Source: Larix sibirica
Taxonomy: Eukaryota > Streptophyta > Pinopsida > Pinales > Pinaceae
Direction: 5' to 3'
Assembly: GCA_004151065.3 (NCBI GenBank)
Contig: NWUY0300104705.1
Coordinates: forward strand, 1 to 24,563
Length of the DNA: 24,563 bases
This document shows, in pieces, positions 11,207-19,855 of the stretch. The notes beneath the pieces are model-generated. The model searched no databases. It saw nothing but the letters and a program-made list of their open reading frames with translations, and was not told the origin of the DNA. The translations under genes were made by a program, and so were the position numbers. Position 1 is the first letter of the stretch. Every line of letters begins with the position of its first letter.

Positions 11207-11246
11207 AAATTTCTTTTGATGCATGCTAAGGCATCAAAAGAAATTT
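11207..11246. repeat. Perfect 16-bp inverted repeat with 8-base loop
   Basis: AAATTTCTTTTGATGC (11207-11222) is followed after ATGCTAAG by its exact reverse complement (11231-11246). Such a compact perfect stem may be the end-joined remains of a small inverted-repeat element or a local palindrome. No coding sequence is involved. Confidence 0.9.
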
Positions 11247-12039
11247 TGGTGGAAATACCATATATTATGACTTATGGACCCAGTCAAAAAGTTTAGCCAA
11301 AGAAACTACCAACAGCTTTGTGGACTTTCAGAACCTCATGTGAAGTGACCACAGAACTTATGGACAAAAGGCAATTGTGCCCCTGGAGTGAGGCTCAAAG
11401 TTGGAGAGTGTATATTAAAACAATTTAACAAATAAGAAAAGCCTACAATACAGACTAGAGCAATTGTCGCAGATGAACATGAAGGTTGCATGCATAGTAG
11501 GAAATTGCAGTAGAACAAAGACAAAGAAAAGCTTGCTATGATACTTTTTTGAGAAAACACTTGTACTTACATATGGAAAAAAATGTCAAATAGGTATCTG
11601 CAAAAATGACTCGAGTGTATTAGACCATCAATTGGTCTAATAGAATTGGACAACCCAGATGGAATATTCTGTGAAGGAACAGTCAGTGGATCCATACCAA
11701 AGCTTTACAAAGATGACGCTATGGTGAGCAAAACAACAAAAATAAATCCATGGCTGGAGAGGAGGCAGTATGACAACTAGTTTAAGTGGTGGGGATTTCA
11801 TAATTCACTTTTTGTTCCTAAAACCATACAAAGCAAATAGTCTATTAACTTCTGTTTAAGCATCATAAAGTCCACGAAAAAATTAGAAAATAAATGCTCG
11901 TGTGAGATTGTTTCTAGGATCAAACATATAATTTACCAAAAGATTAAGAAATGGTATTCTTTGACCACTCTTTTAAATGATTAGTGAATTGTGGACAATC
12001 TCACAAGCATTACTATCAGTCTCAATCTATGATCTTTAC

Positions 12040-12165
12040 CTTCAGATACTGAGTACCAGACATATATCCCGGCAAGTAGAAGTCTACAAGGTAGTAAAAG
12101 GGTTCTCCATCAGCAAATGATGATTTAAAATTGTCTACACGCTTCCCATATGTTGCACAAATTGC
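12040..12165 (-). CDS. ASPM-like gene exon 9 (last exon seen)
   Basis: Exon of 42 codons, acceptor AATTCCAG (AG at 12167-12166), donor AAG|GTAAAG (12039-12038), phase 0 on both sides. It encodes AICATYGKRVDNF, then FADGEPFYYLVDFYLPGY, matching the second CH-like segment (DNF...DG...LLDYY pattern) of plant ASPM proteins. Read-through past the donor meets a stop after four codons. The next coding exon, expected to lead into the IQ repeats, was not found in the 12 kb to the left. Confidence 0.85.
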
Positions 12166-15100
12166 CTGGAATTCAAAGATCCATACCAGAAATTAGCAAA
12201 TAAAAGCTTCAGTATTTCAGATTCTTCGAAGTCTTCTCAAATAATAAATGAACCCAACTGACAACTAGTTCAAACCCAGCCCAAGCTTTTTCTTCACCAA
12301 GTAACCCTGACGTTCAATGAAAACAGTAAATAATTGAGATGTTTCCACAAACAATTTTTGCCAAAAACCTGAATCCATTTCAGCATCATCTCGATCATTG
12401 TAGGTGCATCGCTTAAAGACTTAACCTGCTTCAAAAGAAACATAACTGACTAAAATGTATAATTAAATGCAATGCAACCCATATGACTAAACTACAATAC
12501 AGAAGCAGAATCCTAAATTAATTATAACTATATACCGATAAAAATTAAACTAAATCAAACCAAATATGTAACAATAAATACCATATTTGAATCTTCAGGT
12601 CCCCTGATTTTGGTGATTTCCTCACTATGTTGCTCTTTCCTGACCAATAAAGGCATCTGAACAAAAGATTAAGATTCATCACAGAACTATACACCACACT
12701 ATGATTATGCACAAAATAAGGAGTGACCTATGATCTATGCTACAAAGTTACAAACAACACAATAAAATATGTAGCAAAAGACCTGAAGTCCTCATGGTAG
12801 TTGTATACAAATATTCAATAGACAATAAATCCAAATGATTCCAAGAACCAAAAAGCCAAAAGGCAATGGACTATGTATAGTTATCAGGAGAAATACTAAA
12901 TTAATTATTACTGATAAAAAATAAATTAAATCAAACCAAATATGTAATAAAAAATACCAGATTTTGATCTTCAGGTCCCCTGATTTTGGTGATTTCCTCA
13001 CTAAGTTGTTCTTTCCTGAGCAATAAAGGTATCTGAACAAAAGATTGAGATCCATCACAGGACTATACACCACACTACGATTATGCACAAAATAAGGATT
13101 GAACTATGATCTATGCTATGAACAACACAATATAATACGTAGCAAAAGACCTGAAGTCCCCATGTTAGTTGTATACAAATATTCTACAGACAATAAATCC
13201 ATATGATTCCAAGAACCAAAAAGGCAATGGACTCTGTCTAGTTATCAGGAGAACCATGTATGTTGCAACTCAAGAGAAGAGTTCTGCACACATTAATTGC
13301 CAAATCATTTCAACAAGTAGTCAGCTGCTTGCTAAGTACTGTGCTTAATAAAGAATTTATAATGTTCAACAAAGATTCATCTTATTACCAATCGTGCTGT
13401 TGTTTCCTTGTTTCAATACGGTATTAAATTTTAATTCAATCTCGTTAAGATGGGAATGTAAACAGGCATACACACTTTGTATTGCCATCTTTATTTGTGC
13501 ACAAGGATTATATGGCTCCCGCTGCAGAATCCTTCACATTACGATGCCAAATAAGGGCATTGAAGTAATGCCTTTAAATCTGCATGTTTGTTGTGTTTAC
13601 TCTAAGAGTCTAAACTCAGTAGCCAGTGTAAGTGGCACAACCAGCTGTGGTTTCTTTATTTGTTATGTTAAGGGTATAATTTAAAATCAAGAGCCGGAGT
13701 AAATGGCACAACTTCTGATTTTTATTATTTCAAGCCCAACATAACAAACATGTATATTATAGATGTGTGTAGAAGCAGAGGAGAGCATGGCAATCAAAAC
13801 AGACACAGCATCTGATTTCCCACGCAGATCTTAGGATAGCCATAATATTCTATAATCTTCTGTCTAGTGGTATTCAAATATCCTCCCTATTTAGTGGAAG
13901 TAGGAGATTCCAATAACAGTGGTATTTTTGTGAAATAAAATGCCTTCTGCAGGATCCACGTGAATTACATATCCAGCAGGCCAGACACATAGTTTGAACA
14001 GATCCTCCTGCATTTTCAAACAGGAAATCAATCCAGGCCAGATCCTGCTGAATCCAGATTCTAAATACAAAACAACAATCCATGGATCCTGGCCTTCTGG
14101 TACCCAGGAAATTGATTATAGATGGAGCCACGAAGAAAGATTTCTAGGATTATCACATTGTAAAATAATACAGCACTGGTCACTACAAATATAAATGTTA
14201 AATGTCACTTGCATAGGCATGCTACATGTCCTTTGACTTAACTCACCCTACACCTTAACCATTTATAAGGTTCATCGTAATTAAACCACAATGAGTGATT
14301 GTACACAAAATCTAATCTTAGTGGTTATTCCTTATTTTTGTGGAAGACACAAAACTCTATAGTGATTCCTAAAAGTGTGCAAATGGGACCATGCCAATTT
14401 TCCACTGTATTCCACCTTCATGGTATTGTATTGAATCCTAAGACTGATTTTCTCTTGACTAGGAGGTAGCTTCTTATCTTAGAAACCATACCAAAGCAAA
14501 AAGCTTTGGCAGGTACATTTGCTAAGGAAAACAAAAACCTTCCCAACAACTACCAAGCATCTTCCCAAAAACTCCTCTAGCAGCTAATGTTCCCAGGGGA
14601 TTTCATTAAAGTTTTCTTTCCCATTCCATCAGTTTTTGTTGTTGTCTCATTGAGTCATTTCATATCATTTTCCCATCACCTAAGGTTCCCTATAGATGTA
14701 AAGTGTAAACCAATGTTTCTAGGCAACATTGTACCCTAAATGCCCTAATTTAAAATAATGCAATACCTGTTACTTCTCGTTTTCCATTTCTGCTTCTTGT
14801 AGATATGTACTGGTGTTTTAAATAAACAATACCATATGTATGGACTATACACATACACATACAAACACCCTTTGCTTCACCGTGAGCTTCACCAAGATTA
14901 CTCTCAATGAGTTAAACAACATCTATGACCAACATTACTGTTTTGATGATGCTAAGGTGTTACTGGTTATGGCCTTTAAGTCTTCCTTAGATCACTACAA
15001 TGTACCATGAATTTTGCCTAAATAAAGTTATATGCCATGATAATAAAAAGTTAGCAAAGGAAAAAAATAGTTTGCAACTGAATTTTACATCATCTCAAGA

Positions 15101-18100
15101 CAAATATTGTTGTATGATACTGCTAAACATGTTACTATTTACTCACATAAATTAAGTATGCTTCTTGGGATAAGAATTTAAACACACCTGGAAATGAACA
15201 AACATATGCCAAAGTAGAGATAGTGTCCTCTCCCTGTCTCCTAACACCACATCTTCTGGTGTCAGATCATAACCTTCCTCGTCCATTAAAGGCACCCCAG
15301 CGTCATGCAAATATTGAAATGCAACAGTGCAGTTATGTATGCTCTTCTTGTGAGAATCACAAGGTACCACGACTCTCTGTATTTTTTTTAAATAACAACC
15401 ACACTAAGAATCAAAATAGTAAATAGTATTGTTGCCATTTCTTCATGCTTAATGCACATTAATCACATAAAAAAATCAGTAGACAAATGCAATAATGAAC
15501 ACATACCATAAGAACAGAAGTATTTTGCAATAGAATCTGAACAAGTCTACAAAGATGAATCCCATCTCGAAGATTTTCAATCAAATTTTCCACCCGAAAA
15601 TCATATTCAGCAAGTGGCATCTGCAATAATCATGGAAGCTCACTTAATTATTCAATACACAAAAAAAATTCCAAAATATTAGCTTCTTACCCAACTTCTC
15701 ACTCAACTTGCTATTCCACACACTATTAGATAAATTACACAGTAATTATTAAGCAAAATTTGATAAATGCCCTTTAACAAGGAAAGGCCATCTGAAAATA
15801 ACTTAATGAATAAACCTGTCTATAGTCTTCCACTTAGCGATTTACAAACCTGAACATGCGAAACTTGGTAACCTACTGTAGCAAGACGACTAAGCAAGTC
15901 ACCTTCTCCATGCATCACATCTGATAAGAAATCTGTGCAAAAATATAATGAGGGATCTTTATTAGCTTTCATAGTACATGGAGAGGCCAATTCAAAAATC
16001 AATAACCATCTTACCTTGCAAAACTTGACGACTGGATTTTACAGCTGTGTTTCGCCAAAACAATAATGGAGATCCACCATCAAGGCCATCAATTCCATTT
16101 CTGATTGGAAGGGTGCTCTGGCATTTTATCTTGTCCAATGCCAAGACAAACAAAAAGAACCTCTTTAAAATCACTTTTCCCAAAGCATCATAGTAGCCTG
16201 GCCGGTAAAGACCACCAATTGACCTGACATAGCAGAGGTGTGAGTGAATTAGCACTGTAATCCTACAAGAGGCAATTTGATTTTTTGATACGTATTGTAC
16301 AATTCTCAAATGACATGTCATAGAAAAACACTAACTTGTTTGATGAATAACTTTTGGATAGGCCAGCGTGAGTGAAAAAGTGTTTCTCAATGACAAGCTT
16401 CAAGAACTCAGAGCCTTCTTCCACATTTACCCCATCAGAAAAATTTCCATTACATAAGATACTAGGTTTTTCTTTTGTTACAAGAGTATTATGTCCAAGA
16501 ACAATGTATAGTCCAATTCGCAGCCATGAAGGATTGTAGTTCATTAGGACTTGAACTGCTTTCTCCCTCAAACCCAGGTCTGTTAATATTGGACATTCTT
16601 CTTTCATCTTGAACCGCCCATCTTCTACATGCTGTACAAATTTTCAAAACAAAAAACAAAAAAGGACGTCAAACCTCTTCCTCATGATCATTTACACATT
16701 AGACAAGCTTTAGTTGCTCGAACCTTAATTATGCTTCAAAGAACGACAACAGCATCAATGATCAATAGTTGCTCAATTCCTATCTAACTAGTGAATTATA
16801 TGATATCAAACAGTAGAAACACAATTATGAACGCAATCCTGTCCAGTCATATTGGTCTTTTACAAGGAGATAGTCATATTAATGCAGAACGAAATCCTTG
16901 AAAAGGGACGTGCCACTTTGATTTTAAGTAAGCTCACAATTAAGAGGGCACCACAATACTACAATGATAGGGAAGGAGAGCCACTAAATACAGAGGCACC
17001 TCAAGGGTATTATCATTTATTTGCTCTAAACTGTAGGAATTTGTCAATAACAATACTCAGTTTACCTTAGTTGCTCTAATATTCTAAGACTTAAGTTCAG
17101 ATTGTTGTTCATTTACATATTAGTTGTTCTAATATTCTTGAGTTCAACCTGTCGGAAACCTTCAACTATGGTGCAAAGGACAACAGCATAAATGATGAAT
17201 GGTTTCTAAATTCCTATCTAACTGCTGAGCTATATGGTATAAAACCATAGAAACACAATTAGATGTGCACTCTCGCATTGGTCCTTTACAGGAAGAGAGT
17301 CATATTGATGTGGAATGTCCAGATAAAATCCTCGAAAATGCTTGATATTAAGTGGGCTTGCAATTAAAAATGCATTACAAAAACAACAATCACATGGAGA
17401 ACCACAAACTACTCAGACAGATCAAGGATATTATCATTCATTTACCCTAAAGTGCAGGAGTTTGTAGTAACACTAGTCAACTTACTTCAGACTATGGTAG
17501 AAGATAGATAGTCACATTTGCATGTAAGCAATCCTCGACGAGGAATATGACAACACCTTGACAAGGGATATAACACTTTGATTTGAAATAATCTTGCAAT
17601 TAAGCCGGCATCACAAAGACAAGGGATATGCCAATATGATTTTAAGTAATCTTGCAATTAAAGACAGTATCACAAAGACAACAATCACAGAGAAGCTCAG
17701 CTGACCTTTGCGAGCTTAACCATTGTAGAAAGGACCTCCTCAAGATCGGGAGCATCGAGATAGATTGCAAGTCTCTGACGTAAATCGGATACACTGCATA
17801 CATTCTGCAGACAGGCCTCAACTGATTGCGAAGATCCAGCCCTGAATTTTTCCATGCTTTTTGATCCATCATAAGACGGAGCCCTGGAGAGCTTAAGCCT
17901 GGGACGCTTTGGTGTATGCCAATAGCTTTCATTTTCTGATCCCACAAATAAAATATCCCGCTCGTGACAAGGAGTACCAATCGCGCTCCCTGCTCCATTT
18001 TCTGTCAATGCTGATGAGTTTGAATGGTCTGGTTCTTTCATGGGCTGCCTAAGCACTGAATTCAGCCACGCACAATGGGCTCTTTCCTGTCTATCCAACC

Positions 18101-18887
18101 AGAGGTCCTTTTTGGCCTGAGCTAAGCGAGAAGCCTGCATTTCTGCATTCTCCATGGCCTTCAATTTGGAAGCCGCTTCGACACGATGACGACTAGGAGC
18201 TAAGGAGAGTTTATGCCCTCTCTGCTTAGAGGTGGGCGTGACCTTGCTCCCGCCAAAAGATTGCCGAGAAGCACAAGCTGTCGATGATCTTCGAGACAAT
18301 TTCTCATGAATAACATGAATTTCGCCTTCATGTCCAGTTCTCTTCTTCGAAGTTGGGGTTTCTCCTTCATTATTCACCGCCGGTTTTGAATTTTCACTTG
18401 CAGAGCATGTAATTTCTCTAGAATTCCAAATAGTGTTCCTGTCCAGTTTCCCCGGAGATGTAATTAAATATTTTAAGGCGTCCTTCGGCCTCTTTTTAAA
18501 ATTTGAACCGGAATTTTCACCCTTAGACAGTGTAAGCGACTGTAAAGACGACGCGCAGCCAGTGTCTTCGAGCTTCCTGGGGGTTGAATTCGAAATTGTT
18601 ATGGTTTCCTTTGAAGATATTAGGCTTTCCTTTGAAGATCTTGGGGTTTCCTTGGGCCGATTTGAGGCAAAAACAGAGGAATTTGAAGAATCGAAACTCA
18701 GCCTTGTTTTAGCTTTGGTAGTTGTGATTCTGCCAGAGGGAGCCGTGAGAACGAAAGACGCACCGTTTCTCTTGACATAACAGCTGTTTTCTAGGGTTTC
18801 TTTGGCGGCTGAATTTGTAGCACAAGTACCGTTTCTGGCGAATTCTGTTTTCTTTTTGCCGTTCCTCGAAGGCGTTTGCCCTTCCAT
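12040..18887 (-). CDS. ASPM-like (abnormal spindle) protein, 5' ten exons, incomplete at 3' end
   Basis: Spliced gene for a plant homologue of ASPM, which in animals binds microtubule minus ends at spindle poles. Hand-placed exons (minus strand): 18887-17706, 16631-16336, 16223-16015, 15932-15850, 15620-15507, 15376-15188, 13032-12958, 12656-12582, 12425-12369, 12165-12040. All introns are GT-AG, phases agree at each junction, and the exons sum to 802 codons without a stop. Recognition rests on ASPM hallmarks: GLYRPGYY, LGKVILKRF, GGSPLLF, DVMHGEGDLL, EYDFRV and TLSLLWHMFVHFQ. The order is a basic N-terminal region, the ASPM core and a CH domain. A second CH-like part begins in the last two exons. 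The IQ calmodulin-binding repeats are not in the window. Exon 7 is present twice. The start ATG at 18885-18887 has G at -3 and +4 and no upstream ATG between it and about 19095. Family assignment is firm; splicing is inferred. Confidence 0.9.
12369..12425 (-). CDS. ASPM-like gene exon 8
   Basis: Small exon of 19 codons, acceptor TTGAAGCAG (AG at 12427-12426), donor CAG|GTTTTT (12368-12367), phase 0 on both sides. It reads VKSLSDAPTMIEMMLKWIQ. The MLKWIQ ending matches the LLNWIQ-type segment that opens the second CH-like part of plant ASPM proteins. It is too short to show as an ORF and was found from frame and family order. Confidence 0.82.
12582..12656 (-). CDS. ASPM-like gene exon 7, copy B (3' duplicate)
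   Basis: Second 75-nt copy of exon 7, phase 0 on both sides, acceptor TTTTGTTCAG (AG at 12658-12657), donor ATG|GTATTT (12581-12580). It encodes MPLLVRKEQHSEEITKIRG plus six residues. By eye it differs from copy A at 7 of 75 nucleotides. Five of 25 residues change (I/M, L/V, L/H, Q/S, L/M) and one change is silent. The His in EQHSEE replaces a hydrophobic residue usual in the family. The exon is intact and could be spliced alone, with copy A, or not at all. Confidence 0.7.
12958..13032 (-). CDS. ASPM-like gene exon 7, copy A (5' duplicate)
   Basis: Exon of 75 nt (25 codons), phase 0 on both sides, acceptor TTTTGTTCAG (AG at 13034-13033), donor CTG|GTATTT (12957-12956). It encodes IPLLLRKEQLSEEITKIRG plus six residues, the short segment that follows the CH domain in ASPM proteins. 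Its Leu-10 (in EQLSEE) fits the family, where a hydrophobic residue is usual there. A near-identical exon lies 301 nt downstream, so this copy is probably the ancestral or best-kept one. Which copy is spliced cannot be told from DNA. Confidence 0.8.
13254..15187 (-). other. Intron 6 of the ASPM-like gene, rest of it
   Basis: About 1.9 kb between the exon 7 duplication and exon 6. It is AT-rich. A few reading frames of 60-100 codons occur on either strand, but none shows a recognisable domain or fits the ASPM phase pattern. I see no transposon coding remnant here. Confidence 0.6.
15188..15376 (-). CDS. ASPM-like gene exon 6 (end of CH domain)
   Basis: Exon of exactly 63 codons, acceptor AATACAG (AG at 15378-15377), donor CAG|GTGTGT (15187-15186). 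The in-frame acceptor is chosen over two further AG dinucleotides immediately downstream, which would break the frame. It encodes VVVPCDSHKKSIHNCTVAFQ, then DEEGYDLTPEDVVLGDRERT and LSLLWHMFVHFQ. This is the central and last part of the CH domain. The next intron is about 2.2 kb. Confidence 0.92.
15507..15620 (-). CDS. ASPM-like gene exon 5 (start of CH domain)
   Basis: Exon of exactly 38 codons, acceptor ATTATTGCAG (AG at 15622-15621), donor ATG|GTATGT (15506-15505). It has no long ORF of its own and was found from the phase-0 gap between exons 4 and 6. It encodes MPLAEYDFRVENLIENL and then RDGIHLCRLVQILL, the first helices of the calponin-homology domain. The pattern of a D-G-x-x-L-C/V-R core followed by a hydrophobic helix is the usual CH1 signature of ASPM proteins. 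Confidence 0.9.
15850..15932 (-). CDS. ASPM-like gene exon 4
   Basis: Exon of 83 nt, acceptor TTGCACAG (AG at 15934-15933), donor CAG|GTTTGT (15849-15848). It encodes FLSDVMHGEGDLLSRL followed by a GYQVSHVQ turn, matching the segment between the ASPM core block and the CH domain. It enters with two bases of a split Asp codon and leaves in phase 0. Confidence 0.9.
16015..16223 (-). CDS. ASPM-like gene exon 3 (GLYRPGYY core block)
   Basis: Exon of 209 nt between acceptor ATGTCAG (AG at 16225-16224) and donor CAAG|GTAAGA (16014-16013). It begins with one base that completes a Lys codon and then reads S-I-G-G-L-Y-R-P-G-Y-Y. It carries the best ASPM signature blocks, LGKVILKRF, LVLALDK-type hydrophobic helix, and GIDGLDGGSPLLF. 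It ends in phase 1, and exon 4 completes the Asp of DFLSDVM. Vertebrate ASPM has the same GLYRPGYY...ILKRF block just before its first CH domain. Confidence 0.92.
16336..16631 (-). CDS. ASPM-like gene exon 2
   Basis: Exon of 296 nt. The acceptor is TTTGTACAG (AG at 16633-16632) and the donor is CAA|GTTAGTG at 16335. It enters in phase 0 and leaves with two bases of a Lys codon that the first base of exon 3 completes. It encodes CPILTDLGLREKAVQVLM, NPSWLRIGLYIVLG and LKLVIEKHFFTHAGLSKSY, all typical of plant ASPM-like proteins. Reading on past 16336 gives an unrelated tail, so the splice is needed to reach the family alignment. Confidence 0.9.
16735..17480. repeat. Diverged tandem duplication in intron 1
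   Basis: Two similar blocks of about 330 bp, roughly 16735-17060 and 17165-17480, share anchors in the same order: ATTCCTATCTAACT, TAGAAACACAATTA (16814/17248), GAG-TAGTCATATT/GAGAGTCATATTGATG, and TATTATCATT (17008/17429). The offset changes from about 434 to 421, so indels have built up. They are much more diverged than the exon 7 duplication. They lie wholly in intron 1 and carry no coding sequence. Confidence 0.75.
17561..17680. repeat. 58-bp tandem repeat next to the exon 1 donor
   Basis: ACAAGGGATAT, TCTTGCAATTAA and TCACAAAGAC each occur twice 58-59 bp apart (17561/17619, 17592/17650, 17611/17670). The same words, TTTTAAGTA-CTTGCAATTAA and ACAACAATCACA, reappear in the larger intron 1 duplication near 16920 and 17345. 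The family is therefore present about four times in intron 1, ending only about 25 bases from the exon 1 donor. Confidence 0.75.
17706..18887 (-). CDS. ASPM-like gene exon 1 (N-terminal 394 residues)
   Basis: This exon supplies the start codon and 394 codons, and ends AAG|GTCAGC with donor GT at 17705-17704 (phase 0). The protein part is hydrophilic, Ser/Thr/Lys-rich and probably disordered. Four full CDK consensus sites, S/T-P-x-K/R, are visible at T5, T102, S144 and T325, and a TPTSK motif occurs twice (from residues 177 and 217). Basic clusters such as KKRPK (131-135) and TPKRPR (325-330) could serve nuclear import. Around residues 240-280 there is a charged helix (KLKAMENAEMQASRLAQAKK) ending near DLWLDRQERA. 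The last about 35 residues (CSVSDLRQRL onward) start the conserved ASPM core. The function of the N-terminus is inferred from composition only. Confidence 0.88.
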
Positions 18888-19105
18888 TGCCTCGATATAA
18901 TTCCTTCTGGTTTCAAAAGATTGAAAATCCTGGTGCCTGCTGAGCTCGATATTTAAATATTTTCACACGGAATTTTCAGTATTCAAGCGATATCTTTACG
19001 CAGAAATTGGAGGCGGCGAGATTCGACGACGAAAAAGGACGATTTTTGCTGATAATTTCGGCAATGCTTGCTTGCTGCAAATCCAAATCGGAAAACATGA
19101 TGGAG
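18888..19105 (-). other. Probable 5' UTR of the ASPM-like gene
   Basis: Sequence between the start codon and the expected start site about 30 bases downstream of the TATA box. No ATG occurs in the sense (minus) direction between about 19095 and the start codon, as expected for a leader. A 12-bp palindrome ATATTTAAATAT at 18949-18960 is an alternative, closer TATA-like site that would leave a leader of only about 35 bases. Boundaries are inferred. Confidence 0.5.
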
Positions 19106-19128
19106 AACCGGAATTCGGGAGCTTATTG

Positions 19129-19137
19129 TATATATAT
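19129..19137 (-). promoter_or_regulatory. Probable TATA box of the ASPM-like gene
   Basis: The run TATATATAT lies about 245 bases upstream of the start codon. It sits inside otherwise mixed sequence just upstream of the region without upstream ATGs. It would place transcription start near 19100. Inferred from motif and position only. Confidence 0.5.
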
Positions 19138-19260
19138 GAAGCTGAGTGATGTGGGCGGGCATTTTGAATTTGAACTTTTCCCAGCCGGGACGACGCTTTT
19201 TTCCGTGCTTTTGGCCGGAAGAAGGATTCCCTAGCCGTGTCTTTAGGCTGACAAAACTAG

Positions 19261-19270
19261 TGACCGTTAA
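19261..19270 (-). promoter_or_regulatory. MSA element (MYB3R site), G2/M control
   Basis: The minus strand reads TTAACGGTCA, fitting the YYAACGGYYA core of the plant mitosis-specific activator element. It lies about 125 bases upstream of the TATA box and about 375 upstream of the start codon. Three-repeat MYB proteins bind this element in G2/M genes such as cyclin B and KNOLLE. A mitotic-spindle gene is a natural target, so this supports M-phase expression. Only one clear copy was seen, while many G2/M promoters have several. Confidence 0.55.
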
Positions 19271-19341
19271 CCTTGTTCATGGAGTTGGCTTTTAGCTCCT
19301 AAATGATAGGAGTTTCACATTGACGCTTATTTTTTAATGGG

Positions 19342-19371
19342 ACACGTGGCTCTTTCTCAACTAAGTGGGCC
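19342..19371. promoter_or_regulatory. G-box/ABRE and site II element
   Basis: ACACGTGGC at 19342-19350 contains the palindromic G-box CACGTG and matches an ABRE. TGGGCC at 19366-19371 matches the site II motif TGGGCY, bound by TCP factors and common in promoters of proliferation genes. Both lie 450-490 bases upstream of the ASPM-like start codon. Short motifs can occur by chance, so their use is inferred. Confidence 0.4.
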
Positions 19372-19380
19372 ATACTCTCA

Positions 19381-19855
19381 GTTTCCATGTCACCATCTAT
19401 GGGTATTTATATGTATGAGTATAAAGTTTAAATTTGTTTCTTTTGTGAAATTATGATGGGAAGAATGGATTAGATTTAAGTGACATAAGGCAAAATAAAA
19501 TAATATATTAATGTACAATAAATGATGGGAAAATACGTTAATGGTACTCAAGGGTTCAATTTAATTAGTGATCATTAATATAGCTGGGTATATGATTAAT
19601 TTCAAGTTTAATTTGAATTTTTTGGTGAGATGTTTTAGTTTACCCAATCGATTTATTGGGGATGTCGTTCACAAATATAGAGAAACAGTTCTTGGGTTTC
19701 CTCTCGATATTTTTCTTGAAAAAATAGACTGATGGAAATAAAAAAAGGTTTCATTGTAGATACACTGCAGGATTGCAAAAACAACTCCTAGGTCAACACT
19801 GGAAGCAAAAAAGATAGAGAACTTAATGTCTAATTAAAGTATAAGATATAAAAGA
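19381..19855. other. AT-rich spacer upstream of the gene
   Basis: AT-rich sequence without a coding feature I recognise. It lies between the promoter motifs and the first clear residues of the + strand gypsy remnant. Confidence 0.5.

Larger units (their letters stand above)
9597..12039 (-). other. Intron-like region left of ASPM exon 9
   Basis: I searched this stretch by eye for the next ASPM exon and found none. Reading frames of 63-93 codons occur on both strands but show no domains. It holds two small structures listed separately (10548-10657 and 11207-11246). It is most simply part of a long intron. Confidence 0.5.
12513..13253. repeat. Tandem duplication (~375 bp) containing ASPM exon 7
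   Basis: Copy B spans about 12513-12892 and copy A about 12896-13253, directly adjacent and in the same orientation. Matching points include CTAAATTAATTAT (12513/12896), the exon (12582-12656/12958-13032, offset 376), ACACCACACTA-GATTATGCACAAAATAAGGA next to the acceptors, and GTTATCAGGAGAA at the ends (12880/13241). A few small indels separate the copies. Intron and exon parts look similarly diverged, by eye roughly one base in ten to twelve. The unit includes the branch/acceptor region, the exon and its donor, so the duplication made a complete extra exon. Confidence 0.9.

Noticed and set aside
11336-11560. 74-codon open frame on the minus strand as a possible next ASPM exon
   Set aside because: It lacks IQ motifs or ASPM blocks and does not fit the phase and splice-site pattern.
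12792-13088. 98-codon open frame on the minus strand
   Set aside because: It crosses duplicated exon 7A in a different frame and is hydrophobic intron translation; the ASPM frame gives the family match.
17642-17998. 118-codon open frame on the minus strand
   Set aside because: It overlaps ASPM exon 1 in another frame and has no domain.
18433-18780. 115-codon open frame on the plus strand
   Set aside because: It is antisense to ASPM exon 1 and mirrors its biased Ser/Lys codons.
19007-19234. 75-codon open frame on the plus strand upstream of the ASPM-like gene
   Set aside because: It lies over the probable 5' UTR and promoter and has no recognisable domain; a divergent small gene is possible but unsupported.
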